Assembly (NCBI GenBank): GCA_040222875.1
Contig: JAVKCG010000034.1
Location: 186,001-250,000 of the forward strand
Length of the DNA stretch: 64,000 nt
Direction of reading: 5' to 3'
Source of the DNA: JAJCYL01 sp040222875
GTDB taxonomy: Bacteria; Bacteroidota; Bacteroidia; Cytophagales; Cyclobacteriaceae
The translations under genes and the position numbers were made by a program. The notes below the pieces were generated by a model. That model was given only the letters and a program-made list of their open reading frames with translations. It did no database searches and was not told where the DNA came from. This document shows positions 17,249 to 25,675 of the stretch, piece after piece (within the stretch, counting starts at the first letter, position 1; every line of letters starts with the position of its first letter).

Positions 17249-17641
17249 AGTTCTGAATTTGAAGAAGTTTCAATTTACAGAAATATTAATGTTGTTTAAA
17301 GTTTCATTATACAGATATAGGGGCGTAAAAACCAGATGTACCTTTTTTGAAAACCAGACGTACCAAAAATTTAGCTTTATGAAATGTAAATAACTGATTA
17401 TTAACCATTTAGTGCCATCAAGTTTCTATAAAGACAGTCCACCCGACTCCATTTCATCATTAAAAATGCCTTTAAATTACTCGTATGGGTAGCTTTGTAA
17501 GTCAAAAATGGTACATCTGGTTTTTATAAGAATTGACATAAAAATCTGATTATCAAAACAAAAATAGTACATCTCGGCTGAGGTTAGTTTCGGGAGTGGG
17601 TTTGTGAAGACCAAACCCTGTCGTAATGTGGGTTAGGTAAA
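17249..17641. promoter_or_regulatory. control region with four copies of a GGTACATCTGG-type site
   Basis: No gene was found in these 393 bases. The same site appears four times: as AAAAACCAGATGTACC at 17327-17342, as AAAACCAGACGTACC at 17350-17364, in the opposite orientation as GGTACATCTGGTTTTT at 17510-17525, and as a partial AGTACATCTCGG near 17567-17578. The first and third copies are perfect reverse complements over 16 bases. The cluster lies upstream of the copy 1 [2Fe-2S] gene and downstream of copy 2, so it looks like a multi-site operator. The binding protein is unknown. Confidence 0.5.
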
Positions 17642-19786
17642 TCACACCAAATCCTCTGCCCTCACCGGAATCCTCCTCACCCTTTTACCACTGGCCGCAT
17701 AGATGGCATTCAACACCGCTGGTGCCGTCACCGGTACAGCAGGCTCTCCTGAACCGCTGGGTGCAAAATTGTTTTCTACAATATGAACTTCAATTTCCGG
17801 GGTTTCATCAATTCTTGGCAGCTTATAATCATGGTAATTTGACTGAACAGTTCGGCCATTTACAATGTCAATCTTGGTATAAAGTGCAGAAATACCCCAA
17901 ATGATACTTCCCTCCACCTGGGCTTTTACCTGGCTTGGGTTGATCGCATAGCCGCAGTCAATTGCTGCCACTACTTTGTCAATCTTAAAAGAACTGCCCT
18001 CTACAGTTACTTCAGCAAGCAGAGCGCAATAAGCACAGTTATAACTACTCGTAGCTACCCCCTGCCCTGACCCTTCAGGCATTGCTCTGCCCCAATTTCC
18101 TTTGTCGGCTACAACCTCCAAAACCTTCTTCACCCGGCTTGGGTAAAGGTCTTCCCTCGTATAATCACCCTTTTGCTTGATCACGCCGTTTTCATCTAAA
18201 TGGTCATACCTAAACTGAACCGGATCAACCCTTGCTGCATAAGCCATTTCATCCATGAATGACTCCTGGCTGAAAATCCAATGGTGGCCGGTTACGCTAC
18301 GCCATGAGGTATAGAGATGTAGAATCTTTTCCTTAAGTCGGTTTACATAAAAGCCTTGATTGGGAACGCTGTATGGAAATGGGCGGTAACCGCTTGACCT
18401 CGACACTACTCCAATGTAATCGAACGCTTCAATCTTGTTGCCGGAATCAAGTGAGCCTTTCCACCTTTCTACCCTAATATCATGATAGCGATTGGTTTTG
18501 ATTGTGTCTTCCCGTGTCCACATCAATTTGACTGGTGCATTAATCCTTTTACTAATGATGGCCGACTCCTCAACGTAATCTGCATAAAAGCGTCGCCCAA
18601 AACCCCCACCTGAAGGATATGGGTTTACGGTTACATGGTCTGGTTCAAGGTTCAGAATTTTGGCCAAACGCCCCTGATCCAGTTGAGGAGATTGGGTACC
18701 AGCCCAAACCTCCAATCGATTACCCTGATAGTGAGCAACTGAATTCAAGGGCTCCATACAGGCATTAACCTGACAATCAATGGTATATTCGAATTCCTTT
18801 ACCTCACCAGACTTTTCAAAGACGTCATCTACATCCCCAATTAGTGTATGACGGTCATGATCCATTTGCATCAATTCTTTCTGGAGTTTTATAGAATCTT
18901 CTCCACTGTCTGATCCTCTGGGGCCATCATCCCACGTGATTTCAAGTTTGGATTTAGCCTGGATCGCAGCCCAGGTATTTTCAGCAACTACGACTACTCC
19001 ATCCCTAACACCGCCTTCAAAAATGTTACGCTCCTGAGGGCTTCCGTCTATCGAGAACACATCAATCACACCCTTGACTTCCCTGGCCTTTTTGTCGTTG
19101 AAGGAAACCAGCTTACCACCATATACTGGTGACCTTTCGATTACAGCGTATTTCATCCCCGGCATTCTCAGGTCAAGGCTAAACTTTGTTTCCCCAGTGG
19201 AAATAGCTTTTTGCCGCTGACCAGAAAGCGGTTTTCCAATGTATTTAAACTGACTTCTTGGCTTCCATTTTGGGTTTTCAGATGCAGTTAGTTTCGAGGC
19301 CTCTTCCGATAATTCTCCAAAAGAAAGCCTCTTGCTTGTACCAATTCTTTTAACATAACCATCCTCTGCAATCAAGTTAGTTGTGTCCTCTTCCCATCTG
19401 GTGGCCGCAGCCTTTATAAGTATTTCTCTGGTGGATGCAGCGGCATCCCTTAGCGGTTTCCAAAGGTCTGCAATGCCATTGCTTCCTCCCGTATCCTGAA
19501 GATCACCAAATTTAGGATCACCTTCGGCAAGCTCAACTTTGAGCAGGTCAAGGTTTACACCCAATTCATCTGCCACAATTTGCGACAGGCCTGTACTCAC
19601 TCCCTGCCCCATCTCCATTTTGGAACATATAAATGTTATGGTGTTATCGGGAGATATTTTAATCCAGAAATTAGGCTCCCAATCTCCATTTTTTGGTGTT
19701 GCCATTAATTTCGACGGTATCAATGTGCTGGCCATTAGGCCACCGCCTGCTAATCCTGATATTTTTATAAATGATCTTCTTTCCAT
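17642..19786 (-). CDS. molybdopterin-binding subunit of xanthine dehydrogenase-family hydroxylase (copy 2)
   Basis: 714 residues, same family as its neighbours but clearly diverged. A Tat-like signal (MERRSFIKISGLAGGGLMAS) starts the protein. Motifs include KMEMGQGVSTGL, PSGGGFGRRFYADY and the C-terminal GSGEPAVPV with the active-site Glu. Unlike copies 1 and 3 it has no [2Fe-2S] gene directly upstream; the nearest upstream gene on its strand is copy 3, across a 379-base gap full of palindromes. It may share a small subunit with copy 3 or copy 1, which is inference. Confidence 0.92.
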   Translation of the reverse strand: MERRSFIKISGLAGGGLMASTLIPSKLMATPKNGDWEPNFWIKISPDNTITFICSKMEMGQGVSTGLSQIVADELGVNLDLLKVELAEGDPKFGDLQDTGGSNGIADLWKPLRDAAASTREILIKAAATRWEEDTTNLIAEDGYVKRIGTSKRLSFGELSEEASKLTASENPKWKPRSQFKYIGKPLSGQRQKAISTGETKFSLDLRMPGMKYAVIERSPVYGGKLVSFNDKKAREVKGVIDVFSIDGSPQERNIFEGGVRDGVVVVAENTWAAIQAKSKLEITWDDGPRGSDSGEDSIKLQKELMQMDHDRHTLIGDVDDVFEKSGEVKEFEYTIDCQVNACMEPLNSVAHYQGNRLEVWAGTQSPQLDQGRLAKILNLEPDHVTVNPYPSGGGFGRRFYADYVEESAIISKRINAPVKLMWTREDTIKTNRYHDIRVERWKGSLDSGNKIEAFDYIGVVSRSSGYRPFPYSVPNQGFYVNRLKEKILHLYTSWRSVTGHHWIFSQESFMDEMAYAARVDPVQFRYDHLDENGVIKQKGDYTREDLYPSRVKKVLEVVADKGNWGRAMPEGSGQGVATSSYNCAYCALLAEVTVEGSSFKIDKVVAAIDCGYAINPSQVKAQVEGSIIWGISALYTKIDIVNGRTVQSNYHDYKLPRIDETPEIEVHIVENNFAPSGSGEPAVPVTAPAVLNAIYAASGKRVRRIPVRAEDLV

Positions 19787-19869
19787 TTTGTGTTCCTTTT
19801 CTTATTAAAAAAATCTCTTCGGCTTCGCTATTAGCAATGATTATTAAAGCCTGGTTTTTTCGTTATAAT

Positions 19870-20161
19870 CCCCCTTCTTAAGGGGGTGATGAGTTCCGAC
19901 ACTTCGGAACGAATCGGGGGATTTGAGATTCGTTAAACATATCCCCCCAGTTTCGATCTATCGATCTCAACATTCCCCCTTTAAAAGGGGGATTCTATTT
20001 TGTAAGGTTGCTTCGTCGTTCCTCCTTGCAGTGACGTACTATTTATTTTGCTTGTCATTCTGAGTGTAGCCAAGAATCTATCAGACTCTTCGCTCCATTC
20101 CTATAGGGATTCCGTCCAGAGTGATGTAAACAACCCACCCCTTGGCCCCTCCAAGGAGGGG
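19870..20161. repeat. cluster of palindromic repetitive elements
   Basis: The gap between copies 2 and 3 holds several hairpins and no gene. CCCCCTT-CTT-AAGGGGG is at 19870-19886, GTTCCGA pairs with TCGGAAC at 19893-19910, and CCCCCTTTAAAAGGGGG is at 19975-19991. An element running from GTCATTCTGAG to CAGAGTGAT at 20054-20125 has imperfect inverted ends, and CCTTGG pairs with CCAAGG near 20140-20156. The 20054-20125 element has a second copy at 22352-22433. These look like REP- or MITE-type sequences rather than single terminators. Confidence 0.7.
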
Positions 20162-20165
20162 AATA

Positions 20166-22328
20166 TTACGCCCAATCCTCCTTCCTTATCGGCGTATGTC
20201 TTATCCGCTTACCAGTTGCTGCGAAAATTGCGTTCATCAAAGCAGGCGTGAATGGCGGCACCCCGGGTTCGCCAGTGCCATGTGCATCACCTTCATTCAA
20301 TACAAAATCCACATCCATTTCAGGTGTTTCATGCATTCTCAGCATTTTGTAATCATGGAAATTGCTCTGCTTAACCCGGCCGTTTTCGAAATCCATGCCA
20401 CCATAAAGCGCTGATGTGAGCGACCAAATGATGCTCCCTTCAATCTGGCCCTTAACAAAATGGGGATTTACTACTGTGCCGCAATAAAGGGAACTTGTGA
20501 CCCTGGTAACCTTCAACTCATCGCCTCTGGTATCAACCTCAACTACATGAGCGCAATAACTACCGGTATAGCTGAACTTATAGGCAGCCAAACCTTGTCC
20601 GGTGCCAGCAGGCATTTTTTTGCCCCAGTCAGAACGCCTGGCAACATCTTTTAAAACTGCCTTCATATACTTTCGGCTTAAAACACTCTGCTCATGGTTG
20701 TAAAGGCCCATTGAATCTTGTGGTATTTCGTCAGGAAGCTCCAGCATTTCCAACCGAAGATCGAGAGGGTCTTTGTTCAGCGCAACTGCAACTTCATCCA
20801 TTGTGCATTCTGTACCGAATGCCGCCCTGTGTGGGCCAACACTTCGCCATGCACCAATTGAAAGTGGCGAGTCCCGATGAATAGCCGTTGAGCGTTTATT
20901 GGGCACATAATAAGGCAACCATGGGTTAGGACTATACCTATCCGTTTCTAAAATCTTTATGTCCCAACTATCAACTTTACCATTTTTGATGGCCACCGAG
21001 TGAATATCATGCTGAAAATTACTATTGTAATCGCAGCGAATATCATCTTCCCTGGTCCATGTAAGCTTAACTGGCTTACTAATTTGTTTTGATAAATAGG
21101 CTGCTTCCGTGGTGTAATCTGGATAATACTTTCGACCGAAGCTACCTCCGGAATTAAGTACATGAATTGTCTGTTTTGATTCCGGAATATTCAAGTGACT
21201 AACCATGCGGGCACTTACATTATTAGGGCTTTGCATAGGCGCCCAAATCTCAGCTTTATCATCAGTGACATGGGCGATTGCGTTTAGCGGTTCCATACAA
21301 GCATGGGCATGATAGGCGTTTTCATAAGTATTTGATACAACTTCGTCAGCACCTGCTTCGGCTGCCTCAATATCCCCATGCCCACCGCCTATTGCAGTGC
21401 CGGGCTCAGCAGCATTTTGCTTTAATTCTTTCCTGAGTTTGTCATTATTCATCGTTCCGTTAGCACCTTCATCCCATTGCACTTTTAGGGCTTTTTTACC
21501 TTCAAATGCGGCCCATGTTGATGTTGCAATTACGGCCACGCCATTTCTTACAATAAACTGCTCCCCTTCAAAAAATTCAGGCACTTCTATCACATCAACC
21601 ACCCCTTTTATTTTGCGGGTTTCGGTGTCATCATATGATGATACTTTGCCCTGATAAACAGGGCAACGTTCGATGGCCGCAAACACCATCCCTGGTATCT
21701 GAAGATCTCCCGCAAAGAGTTTTTCGCCCCGAACTACCCCGGGTGTAATTAAGTTCTTTTGTGAAGTACCAATGATTTTGTAGTCCTTGCGATCTTTAAA
21801 TTTCACCTCCTCCTCAGGGATTTCAATCCCGCTCACCTCACTAATCAATTCCTCAAAACCAATTTTTTGATTTGAAGTAGCATCGATTACAAAGCCGTTA
21901 TCAGCTGTTAGTATTGATCGATCAACGTTCCATTTTCTGGCAGCAGCTTCTTTCAGGGTTTCCCTGGTTGTTGCTGCCAATCGTCTTACCGGGTTCCACA
22001 TGAGTCGAACCCCAGAACTACCACCGGTATTTCCTTGTAGCCCTCCATATTTTTCAGAATTAAAATCAGCCTGAACGACCTTTAGTCTGTTCCAGTCGGC
22101 TCCCAGTTCATCACAAAAAATCATGGGGATACCAGTGCCGGTACCTTGACCCATTTCGTGTTTGGTAAGAGTAAATGTGATGCTGCCATCCGGATGAATT
22201 TCTGTAATGGCATCTGGTGACCACGCACCGTTTTTAGGTTTGCCATTTACCAGTGTTGGCACTGCCATTGAAAGCACCAGGCTTCCGGCTGTGGTGGTTG
22301 ATATTTTTATGAATGATCGTCGTTGCAT
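20166..22328 (-). CDS. molybdopterin-binding subunit of xanthine dehydrogenase-family hydroxylase (copy 3)
   Basis: 720 residues. A Tat-like signal (MQRRSFIKISTTTAGSLVLS) leads the protein. Motifs are KHEMGQGTGTGIP, NSGGSFGRKYYPDY, where Gly-Gly-Gly becomes Gly-Gly-Ser, and the C-terminal HGTGEPGVPP with the active-site Glu. It pairs with the [2Fe-2S] gene 111 bases upstream; the gap holds a palindromic element. Same enzyme class as copies 1 and 2, with an unknown substrate. Confidence 0.92.
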   Translation of the reverse strand: MQRRSFIKISTTTAGSLVLSMAVPTLVNGKPKNGAWSPDAITEIHPDGSITFTLTKHEMGQGTGTGIPMIFCDELGADWNRLKVVQADFNSEKYGGLQGNTGGSSGVRLMWNPVRRLAATTRETLKEAAARKWNVDRSILTADNGFVIDATSNQKIGFEELISEVSGIEIPEEEVKFKDRKDYKIIGTSQKNLITPGVVRGEKLFAGDLQIPGMVFAAIERCPVYQGKVSSYDDTETRKIKGVVDVIEVPEFFEGEQFIVRNGVAVIATSTWAAFEGKKALKVQWDEGANGTMNNDKLRKELKQNAAEPGTAIGGGHGDIEAAEAGADEVVSNTYENAYHAHACMEPLNAIAHVTDDKAEIWAPMQSPNNVSARMVSHLNIPESKQTIHVLNSGGSFGRKYYPDYTTEAAYLSKQISKPVKLTWTREDDIRCDYNSNFQHDIHSVAIKNGKVDSWDIKILETDRYSPNPWLPYYVPNKRSTAIHRDSPLSIGAWRSVGPHRAAFGTECTMDEVAVALNKDPLDLRLEMLELPDEIPQDSMGLYNHEQSVLSRKYMKAVLKDVARRSDWGKKMPAGTGQGLAAYKFSYTGSYCAHVVEVDTRGDELKVTRVTSSLYCGTVVNPHFVKGQIEGSIIWSLTSALYGGMDFENGRVKQSNFHDYKMLRMHETPEMDVDFVLNEGDAHGTGEPGVPPFTPALMNAIFAATGKRIRHTPIRKEDWA

Positions 22329-22351
22329 TTGTTTTGATGGTTTGTTTTCTC

Positions 22352-22433
22352 GTCATTCTGAGCGCAGCGAAGAATCTCTCATTTGGTATTGAGACTCTTC
22401 ACTCCATCCCCCTCGGGTTCCGTTCAGAGTGAC
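22352..22433. repeat. palindromic element, second copy of the 20054-20125 repeat
   Basis: It begins GTCATTCTGAGCGCAGCG and ends TTCAGAGTGAC. The ends are inverted repeats (GTCATTCTGA versus GTCACTCTGA, 9 of 10 bases). Both copies also share an internal AGACTCTTC(G/A)CTCCAT block. It fills the gap between the copy 3 large subunit and its [2Fe-2S] gene. A 17-base piece of it recurs in reverse with one mismatch inside the kinase gene at 26804-26820. Confidence 0.75.
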
Positions 22434-22439
22434 AACATG

Positions 22440-22895
22440 TTATACCTTCTCAGCTGCTACTTTAATAGCCTTTTTAATCCGCGGATATGTACCGCACCTA
22501 CAGATATTGCCACGCATGGCTGAATTGATCTCATCATCGGAAGGATTTGAATTTTTGTCTAAAAGTGCGGCAGCACTCATGATCTGACCGCATTGGCAGT
22601 AACCACACTGCGGTACATCTACTTCCACCCAGGCTTCCTGAACCGGATGAAGCTTATCACCTTGAGCAAGCCCTTCAATGGTAGTGATTTTCTTTCCAGC
22701 CAATGCTCTGATAGTCATGGTGCAGGAGCGAACTGCGACGCCATCCACATGGACGGTGCAGGCTCCGCATTGACCAATACCACAACCATATTTTGTTCCG
22801 GTAAGGTCTACCGAATCACGCAGCACCCAAAGTAATGGTGTGTTTGGATCGTCTTCGACGTTGAAATCCCTGTTGTTAATGTTAAGTGTTATCAT
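22440..22895 (-). CDS. (2Fe-2S)-binding subunit of molybdenum hydroxylase (copy 2)
   Basis: 151 residues. Clusters are formed by KYGCGIGQCGACTVHVDG and by CGYCQCGQ with CRCGTYPRI. It is about as long as the other small subunit but differs in sequence throughout, so it is an older paralogue. It probably heads a transcript through large-subunit copy 3 and perhaps copy 2. Upstream, at 22920-22950, a short CTGCCGACAAGGCAG hairpin is present. Confidence 0.93.
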   Translation of the reverse strand: MITLNINNRDFNVEDDPNTPLLWVLRDSVDLTGTKYGCGIGQCGACTVHVDGVAVRSCTMTIRALAGKKITTIEGLAQGDKLHPVQEAWVEVDVPQCGYCQCGQIMSAAALLDKNSNPSDDEINSAMRGNICRCGTYPRIKKAIKVAAEKV

Positions 22896-22998
22896 GTTTA
22901 TGTGTTTGTCTTGTTAAAAACCCACCCCTGTCTGCCGACAAGGCAGGCTCAGAAAACGGCTTCGAGTTAATTGACTTATAATATTTGAAACTCACTCT

Positions 22999-25452
22999 CT
23001 ATTCATTTCTTAAATTTTCTACTGGGTTTGTAGTGGCTGCCCTGGCGGTTTGCCAAAAAGTGATCAGTGCTGAAATCAACACCAAAACCACCAATGGTAC
23101 CAGATATAACCACCATGAAATCTCTACCTTGTAGGCGAATCGCTGCAGCCACTGATTAATTAAAAAATGAACCAATGGAATTGCTATCAACGCCGCCCAA
23201 AAAAGCGGTGATAAAAATTGTTTGGAAATCAGATTGATCAAGTCACCGATAGAAGCTCCCAATACTTTTCTGACACTGATTTCCTTCTTGCGCTGAACCA
23301 GTATGAAGAAGGTGAGCCCAAATAACCCCAGGTTACAAATGAAAATGGCAATACCTGAGAACAGCGTAAAAACATCACCAAAGCGTTGCTCTGATTGATA
23401 TTGCTTGTTGAAATGCTCATCCAGAAAAAAGTGATTAAATGTCTCATCTGGATAGAGCTCACTGAATTTCTCTTCTATAGTGGCTATGGCCGTTTCAGCT
23501 TGTTGCGGATCGACTTTAAATATGAAATAGCCCATCTCCAACCATCGGAAATATCGGTTCATTACCATCGCCATCGGCTCAGGTTTACCTAATGGTAACT
23601 GGTCAAAATCATTCACCACACCCAGCACCCTCCCTTCAGTGAGTGCTCCGAATGAATGCACCCAGGTGATGTCTTTATTGATAGCATCCTCTGGAGATTC
23701 AAAGCCCAGTAGTTTAACCGCGGTTTCGTTGAGTACAACATCCGTCTCAATTTCTGACATATTCTCCTTAAAGAAATCGCCAGCGATCAATTCAAGGTCA
23801 TAGACCTCAGAGAAATTAAAATCCACCCACATATGGCTACAGACCTTGGCCTCGGAAACTGATTGATGCCCTTGTTTATAGAGTTCTGTGTGGTAGAGGA
23901 TGTTTCCGGGTACCTGATTTGAACTGCTCATCATTTTAATCCCTGAGTGACCTGTTAATGAATTCCTCAGGTAATCATGTTCGCTCCAGAAATTCTCGGT
24001 CCTGATGTTCGGAGTGTTAACAACTAAAACCTGATCTAACTCAATACCAAGATTCCTGTCCCGTAAAAAATTTACCTGGTAATAGATTGCCATAGTTCCG
24101 ACCATCAGCCCCAATGAAATAGCAAACTGAAATGAAACCAGGAATTTCCTCAATACCGCCCCTTCCTTTGAGTTATTGAAATTACCTTTTAAAACTTTAG
24201 ATGGGTGGTAGCTATTAAGCACCAACGCAGGATAAATACCAGCTAACAGGCTGCCGGTTAATATGATGCTGACTAACAATATCGAATGGTGTGGATCAGT
24301 AAAAACAAGTGCACTAAATTGATGGCCTGTTAACCCTGTTAGTTGATTGATAGCCAACCATACAAGGCCAACTGCAAGCAGCATAGAGAAAAAATTAGTT
24401 AGCAGGCTTTCATGGATAAACTGTGAAAACAACTGGCTTCGCTGCGCTCCTGATACCTTCCTGATACCAACCTCTTTTGCCCTCAACGAACTTGTAGCCG
24501 TTGACAAGTTGATGTAATTGATCCAGGCAAGGATTAACACAAAAAAAGCGATCAGCTTGATGTAGCCCAGTAACTCACCGTCGCCATTCACTGAAAGCTC
24601 ACGACCGAGGTTTGAATAAAGGTGAATGTCTCGGATGTTCTGGACCTTGAATGCCATGGAGTAATTTCCTTTTTCAAAGGCCTCCTTACCATAATTAGTA
24701 ACCGCACTGTTGATTCTCTGCTCCAATTTGGTTGGGTCGACACCGGGTTTGGTTTTTACATAAGTGTGAAAAAAATCCCAGTTCCAGGCTGTCCACCTGG
24801 CATAGTGCCACAGAGTTTGTAATGTCTTTAATGAGATAAGATAGTCATATTGAAAATGGGAATTGGGAGGTGAATCTTCTACAACAGCTGTGATCAGATA
24901 ATCACGAACTTCATCATCCACCAAAGTGACCCGCTCTCCTACTACATCAATCCGGTCGAAATATTTAAGGGCAAGCGACCTTGTCAGCACCATCTTAAAG
25001 GGTTCATCAAAAGCGGTCTGAGGATTGCCGCTCAGTATTTTATCAGAAAATATACTGAAGTAGTCCTCCCCTGCATGGAAGCCCCTTGTTTCTTCAAATT
25101 TTCTTCTTTCACCATCTTGTTCAACTATAACTGTTTGCTTTGCATTGTCAAGGATGTGAACCCTCGAAACTGACTCCAACTCAGGAAAAGTCTCTTTCAA
25201 GAATGAAGCTAAATAAACCGATGCTGAAGAACGAGGAGCTTGCTCTATACCATCCTGAGTTTTCTGACTCGTGATTCTGAAAATCCGCTCATGGTCTGCA
25301 TGAAAATCGTCGAAACTTTCTTCAAACGCTACATAATCCATCATGTAGATAAAAGCCGCCATCCCTAAACTCAACCCTCCAATATTTAGAAAACTAAATA
25401 GCTTCTGTCTTTGGATTGATCGAACAAAGAATTTCCAGCCGTAAGTGAGCAT
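22999..25452 (-). CDS. FtsX-like ABC transporter permease (MacB type)
   Basis: 817 residues with two repeated halves. Each half has an N-terminal membrane helix, a MacB-like periplasmic domain and a three-helix FtsX domain. The start LTYGWKFFVRSIQRQKLFSFLNIGGLSLGMAAF is typical. FtsX domains carry KEVGIRKVSGAQRSQL and KEISVRKVLGASIGDL. It probably transmits ATP-driven movement to the periplasm, for export or signalling; no ATPase gene is adjacent. It faces away from the kinase/regulator pair at 25676-27668 across a 220-base control region, so that pair may regulate it. Confidence 0.9.
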   Translation of the reverse strand: MLTYGWKFFVRSIQRQKLFSFLNIGGLSLGMAAFIYMMDYVAFEESFDDFHADHERIFRITSQKTQDGIEQAPRSSASVYLASFLKETFPELESVSRVHILDNAKQTVIVEQDGERRKFEETRGFHAGEDYFSIFSDKILSGNPQTAFDEPFKMVLTRSLALKYFDRIDVVGERVTLVDDEVRDYLITAVVEDSPPNSHFQYDYLISLKTLQTLWHYARWTAWNWDFFHTYVKTKPGVDPTKLEQRINSAVTNYGKEAFEKGNYSMAFKVQNIRDIHLYSNLGRELSVNGDGELLGYIKLIAFFVLILAWINYINLSTATSSLRAKEVGIRKVSGAQRSQLFSQFIHESLLTNFFSMLLAVGLVWLAINQLTGLTGHQFSALVFTDPHHSILLVSIILTGSLLAGIYPALVLNSYHPSKVLKGNFNNSKEGAVLRKFLVSFQFAISLGLMVGTMAIYYQVNFLRDRNLGIELDQVLVVNTPNIRTENFWSEHDYLRNSLTGHSGIKMMSSSNQVPGNILYHTELYKQGHQSVSEAKVCSHMWVDFNFSEVYDLELIAGDFFKENMSEIETDVVLNETAVKLLGFESPEDAINKDITWVHSFGALTEGRVLGVVNDFDQLPLGKPEPMAMVMNRYFRWLEMGYFIFKVDPQQAETAIATIEEKFSELYPDETFNHFFLDEHFNKQYQSEQRFGDVFTLFSGIAIFICNLGLFGLTFFILVQRKKEISVRKVLGASIGDLINLISKQFLSPLFWAALIAIPLVHFLINQWLQRFAYKVEISWWLYLVPLVVLVLISALITFWQTARAATTNPVENLRNE

Positions 25453-25675
25453 ATTTTGACCTTGGGTTTGATCTAAACTACGGTACCCTCACATCGAATT
25501 TTCAAGCAACCACCCGGAATGCTATTTTATCAGTCAAAAACAGTATTCACCTGACTCAACCAAGTTTGTCGTGACAGATAGCCATTTGAGCAACTCAAAA
25601 CTGTGTTTGGGCAGTTCTTGATGCTCCGAACTCATCCGTAGCCGTGAATGCTGCTAATTTTACAGTGTGAATCGG

